Both the position numbers and the translations under genes were made by a program. Of a stretch of 20,910 bases of DNA, positions 7,694 to 13,999 are shown in pieces. Source of the DNA: a virus. The notes under the pieces were generated by a model, which searched no databases, was not told the origin of the DNA, and saw nothing but the letters and a program-made list of their open reading frames with translations. The stretch spans positions 1-20,910 of IMG/VR virus record IMGVR_UViG_3300045919_000358, one strand, 5' to 3'. The first letter of the stretch is position 1; the number at the start of each line of letters is the position of its first letter.

Positions 7694-7835
7694 TCCCTCA
7701 TGGTAGATGAAGTGCCCGCTAAACGTAAGTGTTTGATAATGCGGATAATATGTATTCTGACAGGCATATTTGCGGTGTACCCTTAGCGGCCTAGCCGGTG
7801 CATTATGCACGGGCCCGCGACTAAACGGGAGGGGT
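7694..7835. other. AT-rich non-coding gap with a 13-bp palindrome
   Basis: This gap separates the leftward regulator from the helicase block. It contains the palindrome GTGCAT-T-ATGCAC (7798-7810) and AT-rich, promoter-like sequence. The best leftward candidate is CTGTCA, 16 nt, CATTAT, which is weak. Isolated TTTAG or CTAAA halves occur here, but no full copy of the operator seen at 17164. Confidence 0.35.
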
Positions 7836-7913
7836 ATGGACACGAACGCTTTTGTGTGCTGCTTGGCTGCGGCGGCGCTGGCGGCCGCGCTGCACTGGGT
7901 GGGGTTTTACTGA
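7836..7913 (+). CDS. Possible 25-aa hydrophobic micropeptide
   Basis: An ATG at 7836 is preceded by a near-perfect ribosome binding site (GGGAGGGG, about 2-5 nt upstream). The 25 residues (MDTNAFVCCLAAAALAAALH, then WVGFY) form one membrane helix. The frame runs on the + strand in the gap between two leftward genes and overlaps the helicase stop by 7 bp, tail to tail. No promoter for it could be found. It could be read only by transcription continuing past 7270, so its expression is uncertain. Confidence 0.35.
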   Translation: MDTNAFVCCLAAAALAAALHWVGFY

Positions 7914-9277
7914 CGTCGCTTCATCGCGTCCATCAAAATATCCTGGACCTCGCGCTTCGACTCGACCCGCTCGAGCACGAGCTCGTCCACGGTGTCGCGG
8001 GCCACGATGTTGTACACAAACACCGGCCGGTCGTGGCCGGCCTGCATCTGCCGGGTGGGCCCGATCCGCTCCGCGATCTGGAGCCGTTCCTCCAAGTTCC
8101 AACTGTGCCCGAAATAGACCAGGATGTTGCCCCCGTCCTGCAGATTCAGGCCGTGCCCCGCACTCGCAGGGTGAGCGAACAGGACAGGGATTTTTCCCGC
8201 GTTCCAATCTCGGACAGTGCCAGGGCGAGCGTCCAGCTGCCGACCCTTAGGGAAAGCCTCCGACAGCCGGGCCAGGTCTGACTTGAAATTGTAGGCCACC
8301 AGGACCGGCATCCCGGCAGCTTCCTCAATGATGGACTCGAGCGCCTGCAGCTTCGCATCGTGGACCTCCTTCCAGGTGCCAGCATCGTCCACGTAGGCGG
8401 CCCCGTTGGCAAGCTGAAGGCACTTGTTCGTGCGCGCGGCCGCGTTGAACGCCTCGACCTCGTGGCCGTCGAGCTCCATGAACATCCTCCGCTCCATCTC
8501 CCGGTAGAGGGCGCGGGCTCGAGGCGGCAGATCCACCTCGACGGTGCGGGTGATCGGCTCACGTAGGTCGAACCAGTCCTTCGCCTCGACCGTGAACACG
8601 ATGTCACGAAGTCGGTCCTGGATCTGGGCCTGGGCGAAGTCCGCCGGGGCGAGACCGTACCCGGTCTGGCTGGCACGGAACCATCGCTGCTTGAACGCGT
8701 CGTGGGTCCGGCCCAGCCGCTCGCCGCCGTCAAGGAACCATATCTGGCCCCAGAGATCCTGCAGACCGTTGGGGCTGGGCGTGCCGGTGAGCTCCCAGAA
8801 TCGACGCACGCGGGTGTGGGCGACCTTGCCAAGCGCCTGGGTGCGGACCCCGCCCTGCCGCAGCCTGAACCCTTTCAGCCGGGTGGACTCGTCGGAGACC
8901 ACGGTCTGGTACGGCCACCGGTCGCCCCAGTGCTCGACAAGCCACGGCAGATTGTCGTAGTTGCAGGCATAGATCGGGGCCTTGACCCGCAGGGCGGCGA
9001 GCCGCTCCTCCTTGCTGCCGCAAATAGGCACGACATCCAGGTGCCGGAACTCGTCCCACTTTTTGCACTCGTCCGGCCAGGTGGACTGGATCACCCGGAG
9101 CGGCCCCAGGATCAGGACCGGAGCGTCATCGCCCAGCATGTGCTGGGCGCAGATCGCCGCCAGTGTCGCGGTCGTCTTGCCCATGCCCATGCCGGCCCAG
9201 CGGGCCGACCTCGGGAGCTCGAGCGCGTGCTGCTCCATGAGCAGTTGGTACGGCCGCGGGGTGAAGGATCGGGTCAA
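7907..9277 (-). CDS. SNF2-family helicase/ATPase
   Basis: A superfamily 2 DNA-dependent ATPase of the SNF2 type, about 456 aa. Motif order: RPYQ near the start, Walker A GMGMGKTTAT, ILGPLRVIQSTW (Ia), SDESTRLKG in place of DEAH, LTGTPSPNGLQDLWGQ (III), then GHGLNLQDGGNILVYFGHSW and LEERLQIAERIGPTRQ (V-VI) and the closing DTVDELVLERVESK helix. It probably remodels DNA during phage replication or recombination. The TTG at 9277 overlaps the previous stop (TTGA) with GGAGGG just upstream. A GTG at 9298 would add seven residues. It follows the VRR-NUC nuclease in the same operon, a common phage pairing. Confidence 0.88.
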   Translation of the reverse strand: MTRSFTPRPYQLLMEQHALELPRSARWAGMGMGKTTATLAAICAQHMLGDDAPVLILGPLRVIQSTWPDECKKWDEFRHLDVVPICGSKEERLAALRVKAPIYACNYDNLPWLVEHWGDRWPYQTVVSDESTRLKGFRLRQGGVRTQALGKVAHTRVRRFWELTGTPSPNGLQDLWGQIWFLDGGERLGRTHDAFKQRWFRASQTGYGLAPADFAQAQIQDRLRDIVFTVEAKDWFDLREPITRTVEVDLPPRARALYREMERRMFMELDGHEVEAFNAAARTNKCLQLANGAAYVDDAGTWKEVHDAKLQALESIIEEAAGMPVLVAYNFKSDLARLSEAFPKGRQLDARPGTVRDWNAGKIPVLFAHPASAGHGLNLQDGGNILVYFGHSWNLEERLQIAERIGPTRQMQAGHDRPVFVYNIVARDTVDELVLERVESKREVQDILMDAMKRRQ

Positions 9278-9429
9278 GCGCCCTCCATCTGCACACACGA
9301 CAGAACGGCAGGCATATCCGGGTGCTGTCGGATAATCTCGTGCCTAGCGTCATCGCAGTCCTCGAAAGTCTGGAAAGCGCCGGCAGGGATGATTGACGCG
9401 TGGTATGTGATGAGCAGTACCCAGATCAC
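9274..9429 (-). CDS. Small phage protein with hydrophobic N-terminus
   Basis: A 51-aa protein. The GTG at 9429 overlaps the previous stop (GTGA), with GGAG 9 nt upstream. A GTG at 9453 would add eight residues. The sequence begins MIWVLLITYHASIIPAGAF, a short signal-like or membrane segment, followed by QTFEDCDDARHEIIRQ and a second Cys in LSCVQMEG. The pattern of a hydrophobic start, a 'xF.s...C..A' helix and a final Cys is common in tiny phage proteins of unknown function. The two cysteines could form a disulfide if the protein is exported. It is coupled to the helicase start. Confidence 0.6.
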   Translation of the reverse strand: MIWVLLITYHASIIPAGAFQTFEDCDDARHEIIRQHPDMPAVLSCVQMEGA

Positions 9430-9509
9430 TTTGTCATACTCCAAAGCAGCCACATGTTAATCCACGTTGCGACGCAGAATCCGAGCATGAACCAATCTAA
9501 ATCAATCAT
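9426..9509 (-). CDS. 27-aa membrane micropeptide
   Basis: The ATG at 9509 overlaps the previous stop (ATGA), and the stop overlaps the next GTG (GTGA). The peptide is MIDLDWFMLGFCVATWINMW followed by LLWSMTK, a single Trp-rich membrane helix. Its strongest support is the exact four-base overlap at both ends within a continuous operon. Function is unknown. Confidence 0.5.
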   Translation of the reverse strand: MIDLDWFMLGFCVATWINMWLLWSMTK

Positions 9510-9601
9510 TCCCTGAACCCCTTTTGAGTCGCAGCCAGCGCCACAAAGCACACAGCCACGCCGACGAAAATACCAAGCGCGAAAATGACGAAGCCTGTCA
9601 T
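9506..9601 (-). CDS. 31-aa membrane micropeptide
   Basis: The ATG at 9601 overlaps the stop of the preceding gene (ATGA), with GGGAG about 8 nt upstream. The peptide begins MTGFVIFALGIFVGVAVCFV and ends ALAATQKGFRE, so it is one Gly/Val/Phe-rich membrane helix with a charged tail. It is followed by another four-base overlap. Function is unknown. Confidence 0.5.
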   Translation of the reverse strand: MTGFVIFALGIFVGVAVCFVALAATQKGFRE

Positions 9602-9834
9602 TTCAGCATCTCCCGTGCCTCTTCGATCAATCTCTTAGTCGGCCCACCAAGGATATGCTCGACTCCAATGGTTCCGCTCAGCGCCACTGCCAGCCGCTCG
9701 ATCATCTCCAGCAGGGGATTGGGGTCGGTGGCGTAGAGCTTGGCGCCATCTGGCAAACACTGGGCCGCTGCCAGTTGCACGAAATTTTGTGTGTGATTAT
9801 TGACAACAGTAGCCACCGGCTCAATCTTGCTCAT
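9598..9834 (-). CDS. Ea22-like protein, tandem paralogue B
   Basis: A 78-aa protein starting MSKIEPVA and ending EEAREMLK. The middle has LPDGAKLYATDPNPLLEMIE. The order PVA ... L-P-x-G-x-K-(L/V)-Y-A ... P is the signature of the Ea22-like group of phage early accessory proteins, whose function is unknown. It is a tandem duplicate of the 9831-10064 gene. Both ends and a central 52-bp block are almost identical, and the middle third has diverged. The ATG at 9834 overlaps the previous stop (ATGA). Confidence 0.72.
   Translation of the reverse strand: MSKIEPVATVVNNHTQNFVQLAAAQCLPDGAKLYATDPNPLLEMIERLAVALSGTIGVEHILGGPTKRLIEEAREMLK
9688..9739. repeat. 52-bp direct repeat, copy 1
   Basis: This matches 9906-9957 with one mismatch (A at 9710, C at 9928), offset 218 bp. 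It encodes the shared YATDPNPLxEMIERLA segment of the two tandem Ea22-like paralogues. Confidence 0.85.
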
Positions 9835-10064
9835 TTCAGCATCTCCCGTGTTTCTGCTAACAACGATTCCACATGCCAGTTAGTTTCGTGATACTCAACA
9901 ACGTTTGCCAGCCGCTCGATCATCTCCCGCAGGGGATTGGGGTCGGTGGCGTAGAGCGGAATACTCCAATGATCAGCTACCACACCATAATATTCTTTCA
10001 AATCAGCCGTGATAATTTTGTCACTATTTGGAAGCTGCCACGCCACCGGCTCAATCTTGCTCAT
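9831..10064 (-). CDS. Ea22-like protein, tandem paralogue A
   Basis: A 77-aa protein beginning MSKIEPVAWQLPNSDK and ending AETREMLK, with IPLYATDPNPLREMIERLA in the middle. It is a close paralogue of the next gene. Its PVAW...LYATDPNP layout is Ea22-like. The last codons (GAGATGCTGAAATGA) supply the ribosome binding site for the downstream gene, and the same sequence recurs at the end of the downstream copy, so the duplication carries its own translation coupling. The start overlaps the previous stop (ATGA). Confidence 0.72.
   Translation of the reverse strand: MSKIEPVAWQLPNSDKIITADLKEYYGVVADHWSIPLYATDPNPLREMIERLANVVEYHETNWHVESLLAETREMLK
9906..9957. repeat. 52-bp direct repeat, copy 2
   Basis: Partner of 9688-9739. 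Two more blocks of the same duplication are exact: 23 bp at 9812-9834 and 10042-10064 (the gene starts), and 20 bp at 9598-9617 and 9831-9850 (the gene ends). Confidence 0.85.
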
Positions 10065-10618
10065 GGCATATCCTTTTTGATCGCGGCGTCGAGTGCTTCC
10101 ATGGCTTCTTCGGTGGCTTCTATCGGGGCGAGCGTGGCCTCGCGTTCAAGTGCATCTAGCGCCTTCCGCATCACCTCCACCTGCTGAGAGACGCGGATTT
10201 TCAGGTCACAGATTTGGTCGGCGTACTGCCGTATTGTCTCGTCTCTGCACTCGATGCCGTCATACGGGATATCTGGGCGGATTTCCAAGCGTGCTTCCAG
10301 CTTGGTGATGCGTGCCAGAAGTGCAGCGGTGTCGGGTGGGGCGGCGTAGACCTTGGTGCCTTTTGGCAATTCAGCGTTGATGACGCTCATGCCGACATCT
10401 GCAAGGAGTTCAGGGAGGACGGTATAGGCCACAGGCTTCGGTGCTGGCGCTACTAATCCAACCAATTCAAATTGACCGCGAGTTGCTTTGCATGGCCCAA
10501 GCCCGCATACGTGGCAGGTTCTTGGATAAGTCTGCCCAATCCCGCGCAAAATTTCATTGCAATTGCTCCACGCATTTTTAGGCTCTGGTGCTGGCGTTGC
10601 TATCAGGGCTTCTCTCAT
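10061..10618 (-). CDS. Ea22-like protein with a Cys motif and C-terminal helices
   Basis: A 185-aa protein. The N-terminal third holds CHVCGLGPC (residues 35-43), a possible zinc site. Then comes KPVAYTVLPELLAD and LPKGTKVYAAPPDTAALLAR, the Ea22-like signature that is also present in the two downstream paralogues. The C-terminal half is a long helix with coiled-coil character (ITKLEARLEI, KIRVSQQVEVMRKALDALER). The three genes in a row therefore share one module with different attachments. It has ATGA overlaps at both ends. Function is unknown. Confidence 0.65.
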   Translation of the reverse strand: MREALIATPAPEPKNAWSNCNEILRGIGQTYPRTCHVCGLGPCKATRGQFELVGLVAPAPKPVAYTVLPELLADVGMSVINAELPKGTKVYAAPPDTAALLARITKLEARLEIRPDIPYDGIECRDETIRQYADQICDLKIRVSQQVEVMRKALDALEREATLAPIEATEEAMEALDAAIKKDMP

Positions 10619-10911
10619 CCGAGCATCTCCTCGACTCCTGCAAAACTGTCAATCACCAACACGGCGCACCCGATCCTGCGCATGCGGTCGTGTTCCCTTA
10701 GCTGGTGGTCCTCGGGCACTTTACCTGGGGCCTTGAGTTCCACCCACAAGTGCCGGCCTGGCATCAGCGGTTCGCTGCTGGGCAGCAGCACAAAGCGATC
10801 CGGGGCGCCGTTGCGACCGATCCACTTGACCTTGCGGACTTCCCCGCCCATGGCCTTGACCCGGGCGACGAGGTACTCCTCAATGTCACGCTCGCGGATC
10901 TTAGCGACCAT
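10615..10911 (-). CDS. VRR-NUC domain nuclease
   Basis: A 98-aa protein that is almost exactly one VRR-NUC domain of the PD-(D/E)XK fold. It shows an N-terminal helix with Glu (RERDIEEYL), GAPDRFVLL (residues 35-43, the PD motif), LWVELKAPG (Glu58, Lys60) and the QLREHDRM helix. Stand-alone VRR-NUC proteins in phages act as structure-specific DNA nucleases, probably resolving branched replication or recombination intermediates. An in-frame TTG one codon upstream (10914) is less likely than this ATG. It overlaps the preceding 37-aa gene by 11 bp and the next gene by ATGA. Confidence 0.88.
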   Translation of the reverse strand: MVAKIRERDIEEYLVARVKAMGGEVRKVKWIGRNGAPDRFVLLPSSEPLMPGRHLWVELKAPGKVPEDHQLREHDRMRRIGCAVLVIDSFAGVEEMLG

Positions 10912-11014
10912 CAATCGACCCCGAGATCAGCGCCGCCAACAGGGCCAGCATAACCACCATGGCCCAGCGCTCGCCTTGATTCATCGAACACCACCATTCA
11001 TTCAACATTCGCAT
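10901..11014 (-). CDS. 37-aa membrane micropeptide downstream of the polymerase
   Basis: An ATG at 11014 lies one base after the polymerase stop. AAGGAG, inside the last polymerase codons, sits 8-14 nt upstream as its binding site. The 37 residues are MRMLNEWWCSMNQGERWAMV followed by VMLALLAALISGSIDGR, with one membrane helix (residues 18-31). It overlaps the VRR-NUC start by 11 bp. Function is unknown, but it is well placed for translation. Confidence 0.55.
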   Translation of the reverse strand: MRMLNEWWCSMNQGERWAMVVMLALLAALISGSIDGR

Positions 11015-11015
11015 C

Positions 11016-13055
11016 TCATTGCTCCTTGAAATAGCGATACGTTTCAAACCCGGCCGCCGCGAGCGGCAGCCCTTCTGTCCATTCGTGGCCGGCCGCCATC
11101 TGCGCCGCGAGGTCCTGGGCGCTGTAACGGTCGATGTCGGGCGCCTCGGTGATGAGCTCGTCGTGCACATGCAGCACGATCTGGTAGCCCAGATCCTCGA
11201 CGCCGGGCATGCTGTCGTAAAGCACGTCCCGGGCAACGGACTGGCACATGTTCTCGAACAGCTTCCCGCCGTAGGTGGACAGGCGACACCACTTGCGGGA
11301 GTACTGGTTCACGCCCATGTAGGTCAGCTTGCCGTCGGTCACCTGCGGCGACGGGTAGCAGAGCGATCGCCCGCTGGGCAGCACGATCCGCAGCCACGCG
11401 CCAGACCTCACGACGTAGCAGCGCCGGCACGGAACCTTGACGCCCGGGTTTGCCATCGCCTTGAAGCAGGCGTTCTCGATCTCGCCCCAGTAACTGCTGA
11501 TCGCGTCGTGCGCCTCGCGCCACAACCGGGTGAGCACGTCGCACGCTATGAAGGCCGCGTCTGACAGGCCGAACTGATCATTGCCCTGCCGCCGCCACCA
11601 GAGCAGGAACTCCTCGCTCGCTGCCAGGACGTCGAGCGGTGCAGCCTTTTGAACCAGGACCGCGAGCTCCTCGAGGTCGATCCCGTAGGCGGCGGCAAAG
11701 GTCACGAACGCCCCGACCCGACCCTGGTACTGCAGCGCCAACTCCTGGACCTTGCCGACCTGGCGCTGCGGCTTGGTGACATCGGCCGGGTCGATGTTGA
11801 ACGACCTGGCGTAGGCCACCTTGTAGAGGTCGGCGCCCAGGCCGGCGTCGAAGTCTTCGAACGCTCGGATCTTCCAGTCCTCGCCAGCCAGCCAGGCGGC
11901 GACCCGGCCCTCGATGTTGGACAGGTCAGCCACCACCAATTTCTTGCCAGGCGGGGCGACGATCGCGCCCCGGACGCAGCTGGCAATCACCGCCATCGGC
12001 CGGTCGAACACCAAGTGCAGGGCGTCCATCTTCATGAGGTCGATGCCGTGGTCGATCTCCCACTGCTCGACGGTCGGTCTTGGGAGATTCTGCGGCTGGA
12101 ATGTACGGCCAGCTGCCCGGCGGGTGCGGCCGGCGCCGTCGAACTGGATGGTTCCCCGCATGCGCCCGCCGGTGTGGCCGGCGGCCAGCACCTTGTACTT
12201 GGCGACCGATGTGCTGCTTGAGTCCAGCCGGATCTCCAGCAGCACCCGGATGCCTTCCGCGAGCCCCGGGTCCTCGAGCAGCTTCTCAAGGGTGGCCTTC
12301 TGCAGGTTCGGGATCTGGAGACCGTAGGCGTCGAGCAGGTGCTGCAGCAGCACGTCCCGCTGCGTAGCCGCGGCTACCTCGCCGGCGGTCTCCTCGCGCG
12401 TCCGCTCGGCCAGCGCCGCCTGCTCGCGCTCTGCGGCCCGCTGGGCGGCGTCGACCAGATCCAAGTCCACACAGAACCCGCGGTCATTGATGATCTGGTC
12501 CAGGTGCCAGAGCTCGATCTCGCGGTCGTCATAGTTCCAGGTCGGCAGCCGCTTCCAGACCTCGCGCATGGCGCGGACGTCCTGCTTCGCGTACTCGACA
12601 AATTGGGCCCACTCCTGCGGGTGGGTGTCCTTCGTTGCCCGGCGCAGCTTTTGGTTCGCTGGGCGGGGCTTGCAGAAAAGGTTAATCAATTTCTTGTCAC
12701 CGTCCAGCTTCCACAGTTCGGGCGGCAGCCCCATGACATCGCACAATTTCGCGAGCCCACCAGGCAGCGCGTGCGCCATGGCGCGAACCATGGAGCAGCG
12801 CCACTTGTGAAGCGGCACGGCCAGCGTTGAACGCAGGGCGTTGCGGTCAAACATCGCGTTATGGGCGACGACGATGTCGGCGTCGGCGACCGCCGACAGG
12901 AGATCCGTCGAGGGTTCGGCGCCCTCGCAAACCACTTCCCCGTCATCGACCGCCCAGGTGATGAGCATGACCTCGACGTCGGCCGTGTACCGGTAGGTGC
13001 CAGCCTGGATCGGGGTCTCGCTGTAGGTCTCGCAGTCGAGGTAGAGAGTGGTCAC
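11016..13055 (-). CDS. Family A DNA polymerase with 3'-5' exonuclease
   Basis: A 679-aa replicative polymerase. The exonuclease domain (1-170) has DCET (Asp7, Glu9), AHNAMFD (Asn66, Asp70) and YAKQDVRAM (Tyr155, Asp159). The polymerase domain has motif A VVADLSNIEGR (Asp377), motif B RQVGKVQELALQYQG (Lys435) and motif C HVHDE (His631, Asp632). All catalytic residues are present, so both activities should work. Motif A reads DLSNIEGR where Pol I has DYSQIELR. It begins at a GTG that overlaps the previous stop (GTGA). It is grouped with SSB and a RecB-like nuclease, as in a self-sufficient phage replisome. Confidence 0.95.
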   Translation of the reverse strand: MTTLYLDCETYSETPIQAGTYRYTADVEVMLITWAVDDGEVVCEGAEPSTDLLSAVADADIVVAHNAMFDRNALRSTLAVPLHKWRCSMVRAMAHALPGGLAKLCDVMGLPPELWKLDGDKKLINLFCKPRPANQKLRRATKDTHPQEWAQFVEYAKQDVRAMREVWKRLPTWNYDDREIELWHLDQIINDRGFCVDLDLVDAAQRAAEREQAALAERTREETAGEVAAATQRDVLLQHLLDAYGLQIPNLQKATLEKLLEDPGLAEGIRVLLEIRLDSSSTSVAKYKVLAAGHTGGRMRGTIQFDGAGRTRRAAGRTFQPQNLPRPTVEQWEIDHGIDLMKMDALHLVFDRPMAVIASCVRGAIVAPPGKKLVVADLSNIEGRVAAWLAGEDWKIRAFEDFDAGLGADLYKVAYARSFNIDPADVTKPQRQVGKVQELALQYQGRVGAFVTFAAAYGIDLEELAVLVQKAAPLDVLAASEEFLLWWRRQGNDQFGLSDAAFIACDVLTRLWREAHDAISSYWGEIENACFKAMANPGVKVPCRRCYVVRSGAWLRIVLPSGRSLCYPSPQVTDGKLTYMGVNQYSRKWCRLSTYGGKLFENMCQSVARDVLYDSMPGVEDLGYQIVLHVHDELITEAPDIDRYSAQDLAAQMAAGHEWTEGLPLAAAGFETYRYFKEQ

Positions 13056-13243
13056 CGCAGATATACCTTGTAGGACTTGATCATCTTGACCCCTAGGCGG
13101 CCGCTCAGCTGCAACCGAAGGGCGACCTTAGTCGCCCGGTGCTGGGGCCACCCAAGCGCTTGCGCTGCCTGAGCGGCGGTCCAGCGATGTTTCTGCCGGC
13201 GCCCCCACTCAATCAGCACAGCCATGTCGCCCATCGGCTCCAT
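13052..13243 (-). CDS. Small winged-helix-like DNA-binding protein
   Basis: A 63-aa protein. Residues 12-45 (RRQKHRWTAAQAAQALGWPQ, then HRATKVALRL) look like a helix-turn-helix, followed by a short basic wing (GRLGVKMIKSYKVYLR). It lies between SSB and the DNA polymerase, with a TGATG overlap upstream and GTGA downstream. It could be a replication accessory or a regulator. It was not recognised as a named family. Confidence 0.6.
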   Translation of the reverse strand: MEPMGDMAVLIEWGRRQKHRWTAAQAAQALGWPQHRATKVALRLQLSGRLGVKMIKSYKVYLR

Positions 13244-13806
13244 CAGAACAGGTCTTCCGCGGTCTCCTCGCCTTGGTCGGCGAGGTTGTCGAACCCGTCG
13301 GCGCTGGCGCGCTTGGCGCCCCCGAAGCTGTCGCCGTCGCGGCTGAACTGGACCGCGCGAAAGCCGGCGCGGATGCCAGGGTTCTGCCCGGTCTGCGCGT
13401 AGATTTCGACGAACGCGTTCACGTAGCAGCCACCGTAAACAACGCCGTCACCGGCCTTGAGTTCGATGGACGGGTTGCGGTGCACGACCTTGGGCGCGCC
13501 GTCGGTGTCCTTGCGGTGGGAGGCCAGATACATGTGGCCTTCATACCCGTCGTAGTCCTTGGTATCACCGTCCAGGTAGCAGATCTTCTGGCTATTGCCC
13601 TCCATCGTGGATTTCAGCTTCGGCCACTTGGCGCCGAACGCGTCGGCCCCGACCTTGTCGATCGCCGCCTTGACCTTGCGGTCGTTGGCGCTGTTCGGCT
13701 CGACCAGGAAAGTCGCGTTGAACCGGTACTTGCCGTCACCGTTGAAGTCCTTCGGCTCCCACAGATCCGGGAACGACAGCCGCACATCTTCGAGTTTCAA
13801 TTCCAT
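13243..13806 (-). CDS. ssb: Single-stranded DNA-binding protein, DUF2815/Enc34 type
   Basis: A 187-aa protein. The start MELKLEDVRLSFPDLWEPK is characteristic of the DUF2815 (Enc34 ssDNA-binding) family. The body is an OB-fold-like set of strands including KYRFNATFLVEP and GVVYGGCYVNAFVEIY. A disordered acidic tail ends in EETAEDLF, matching the acidic tip through which phage SSBs recruit partners. It would coat single-stranded DNA during replication and recombination. A good AAGGAG lies 7-9 nt before the ATG. It is next to the polymerase and DUF2800 genes, the usual neighbours of this SSB. Confidence 0.9.
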   Translation of the reverse strand: MELKLEDVRLSFPDLWEPKDFNGDGKYRFNATFLVEPNSANDRKVKAAIDKVGADAFGAKWPKLKSTMEGNSQKICYLDGDTKDYDGYEGHMYLASHRKDTDGAPKVVHRNPSIELKAGDGVVYGGCYVNAFVEIYAQTGQNPGIRAGFRAVQFSRDGDSFGGAKRASADGFDNLADQGEETAEDLF

Positions 13807-13810
13807 GGTG

Positions 13811-13999
13811 TTACTCCTTGAAAAAAAGAGGGTACTTTTGCTTCACTTCCTGGGCCGCTTGGTCCAGGACTTTCGACCGCTGGAGCTCCAGCAGCCGCTC
13901 GTCGTCGCCCGTCAGCGCCCGGGCTGTGGCGGCCGCCGCCATGAGAATCGCCCGGGCGCCCGGGGGCAGGATCATGCTCGACTGCTGGGGCCGTTTCAT
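13811..13999 (-). CDS. Small helical protein between SSB and DUF2800 genes
   Basis: A 62-aa protein beginning MKRPQQSSMILPPGARAILM. It has an Ala-rich helix (AAAATARALTGDDERLLELQ) and a Lys-rich end (VKQKYPLFFKE). The ATG overlaps the DUF2800 stop by one base (TGATG). No family is recognised. Its conserved place suggests a replication or recombination accessory protein, but the sequence shows no motif. Confidence 0.6.
   Translation of the reverse strand: MKRPQQSSMILPPGARAILMAAAATARALTGDDERLLELQRSKVLDQAAQEVKQKYPLFFKE

Noticed and set aside
7264-7830. Several TTTAG or CTAAA half sites in and around the DUF3653-like gene
   Set aside because: None has the second half at the right spacing and none sits in a -35/-10 frame like the three accepted sites, so they are probably chance or coding matches.
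7694-7843. N-terminal extension of the DUF3653-like gene to a GTG at 7843
   Set aside because: The extra 50 codons fall in AT-rich, promoter-like DNA with a palindrome and look unlike the rest of the protein.
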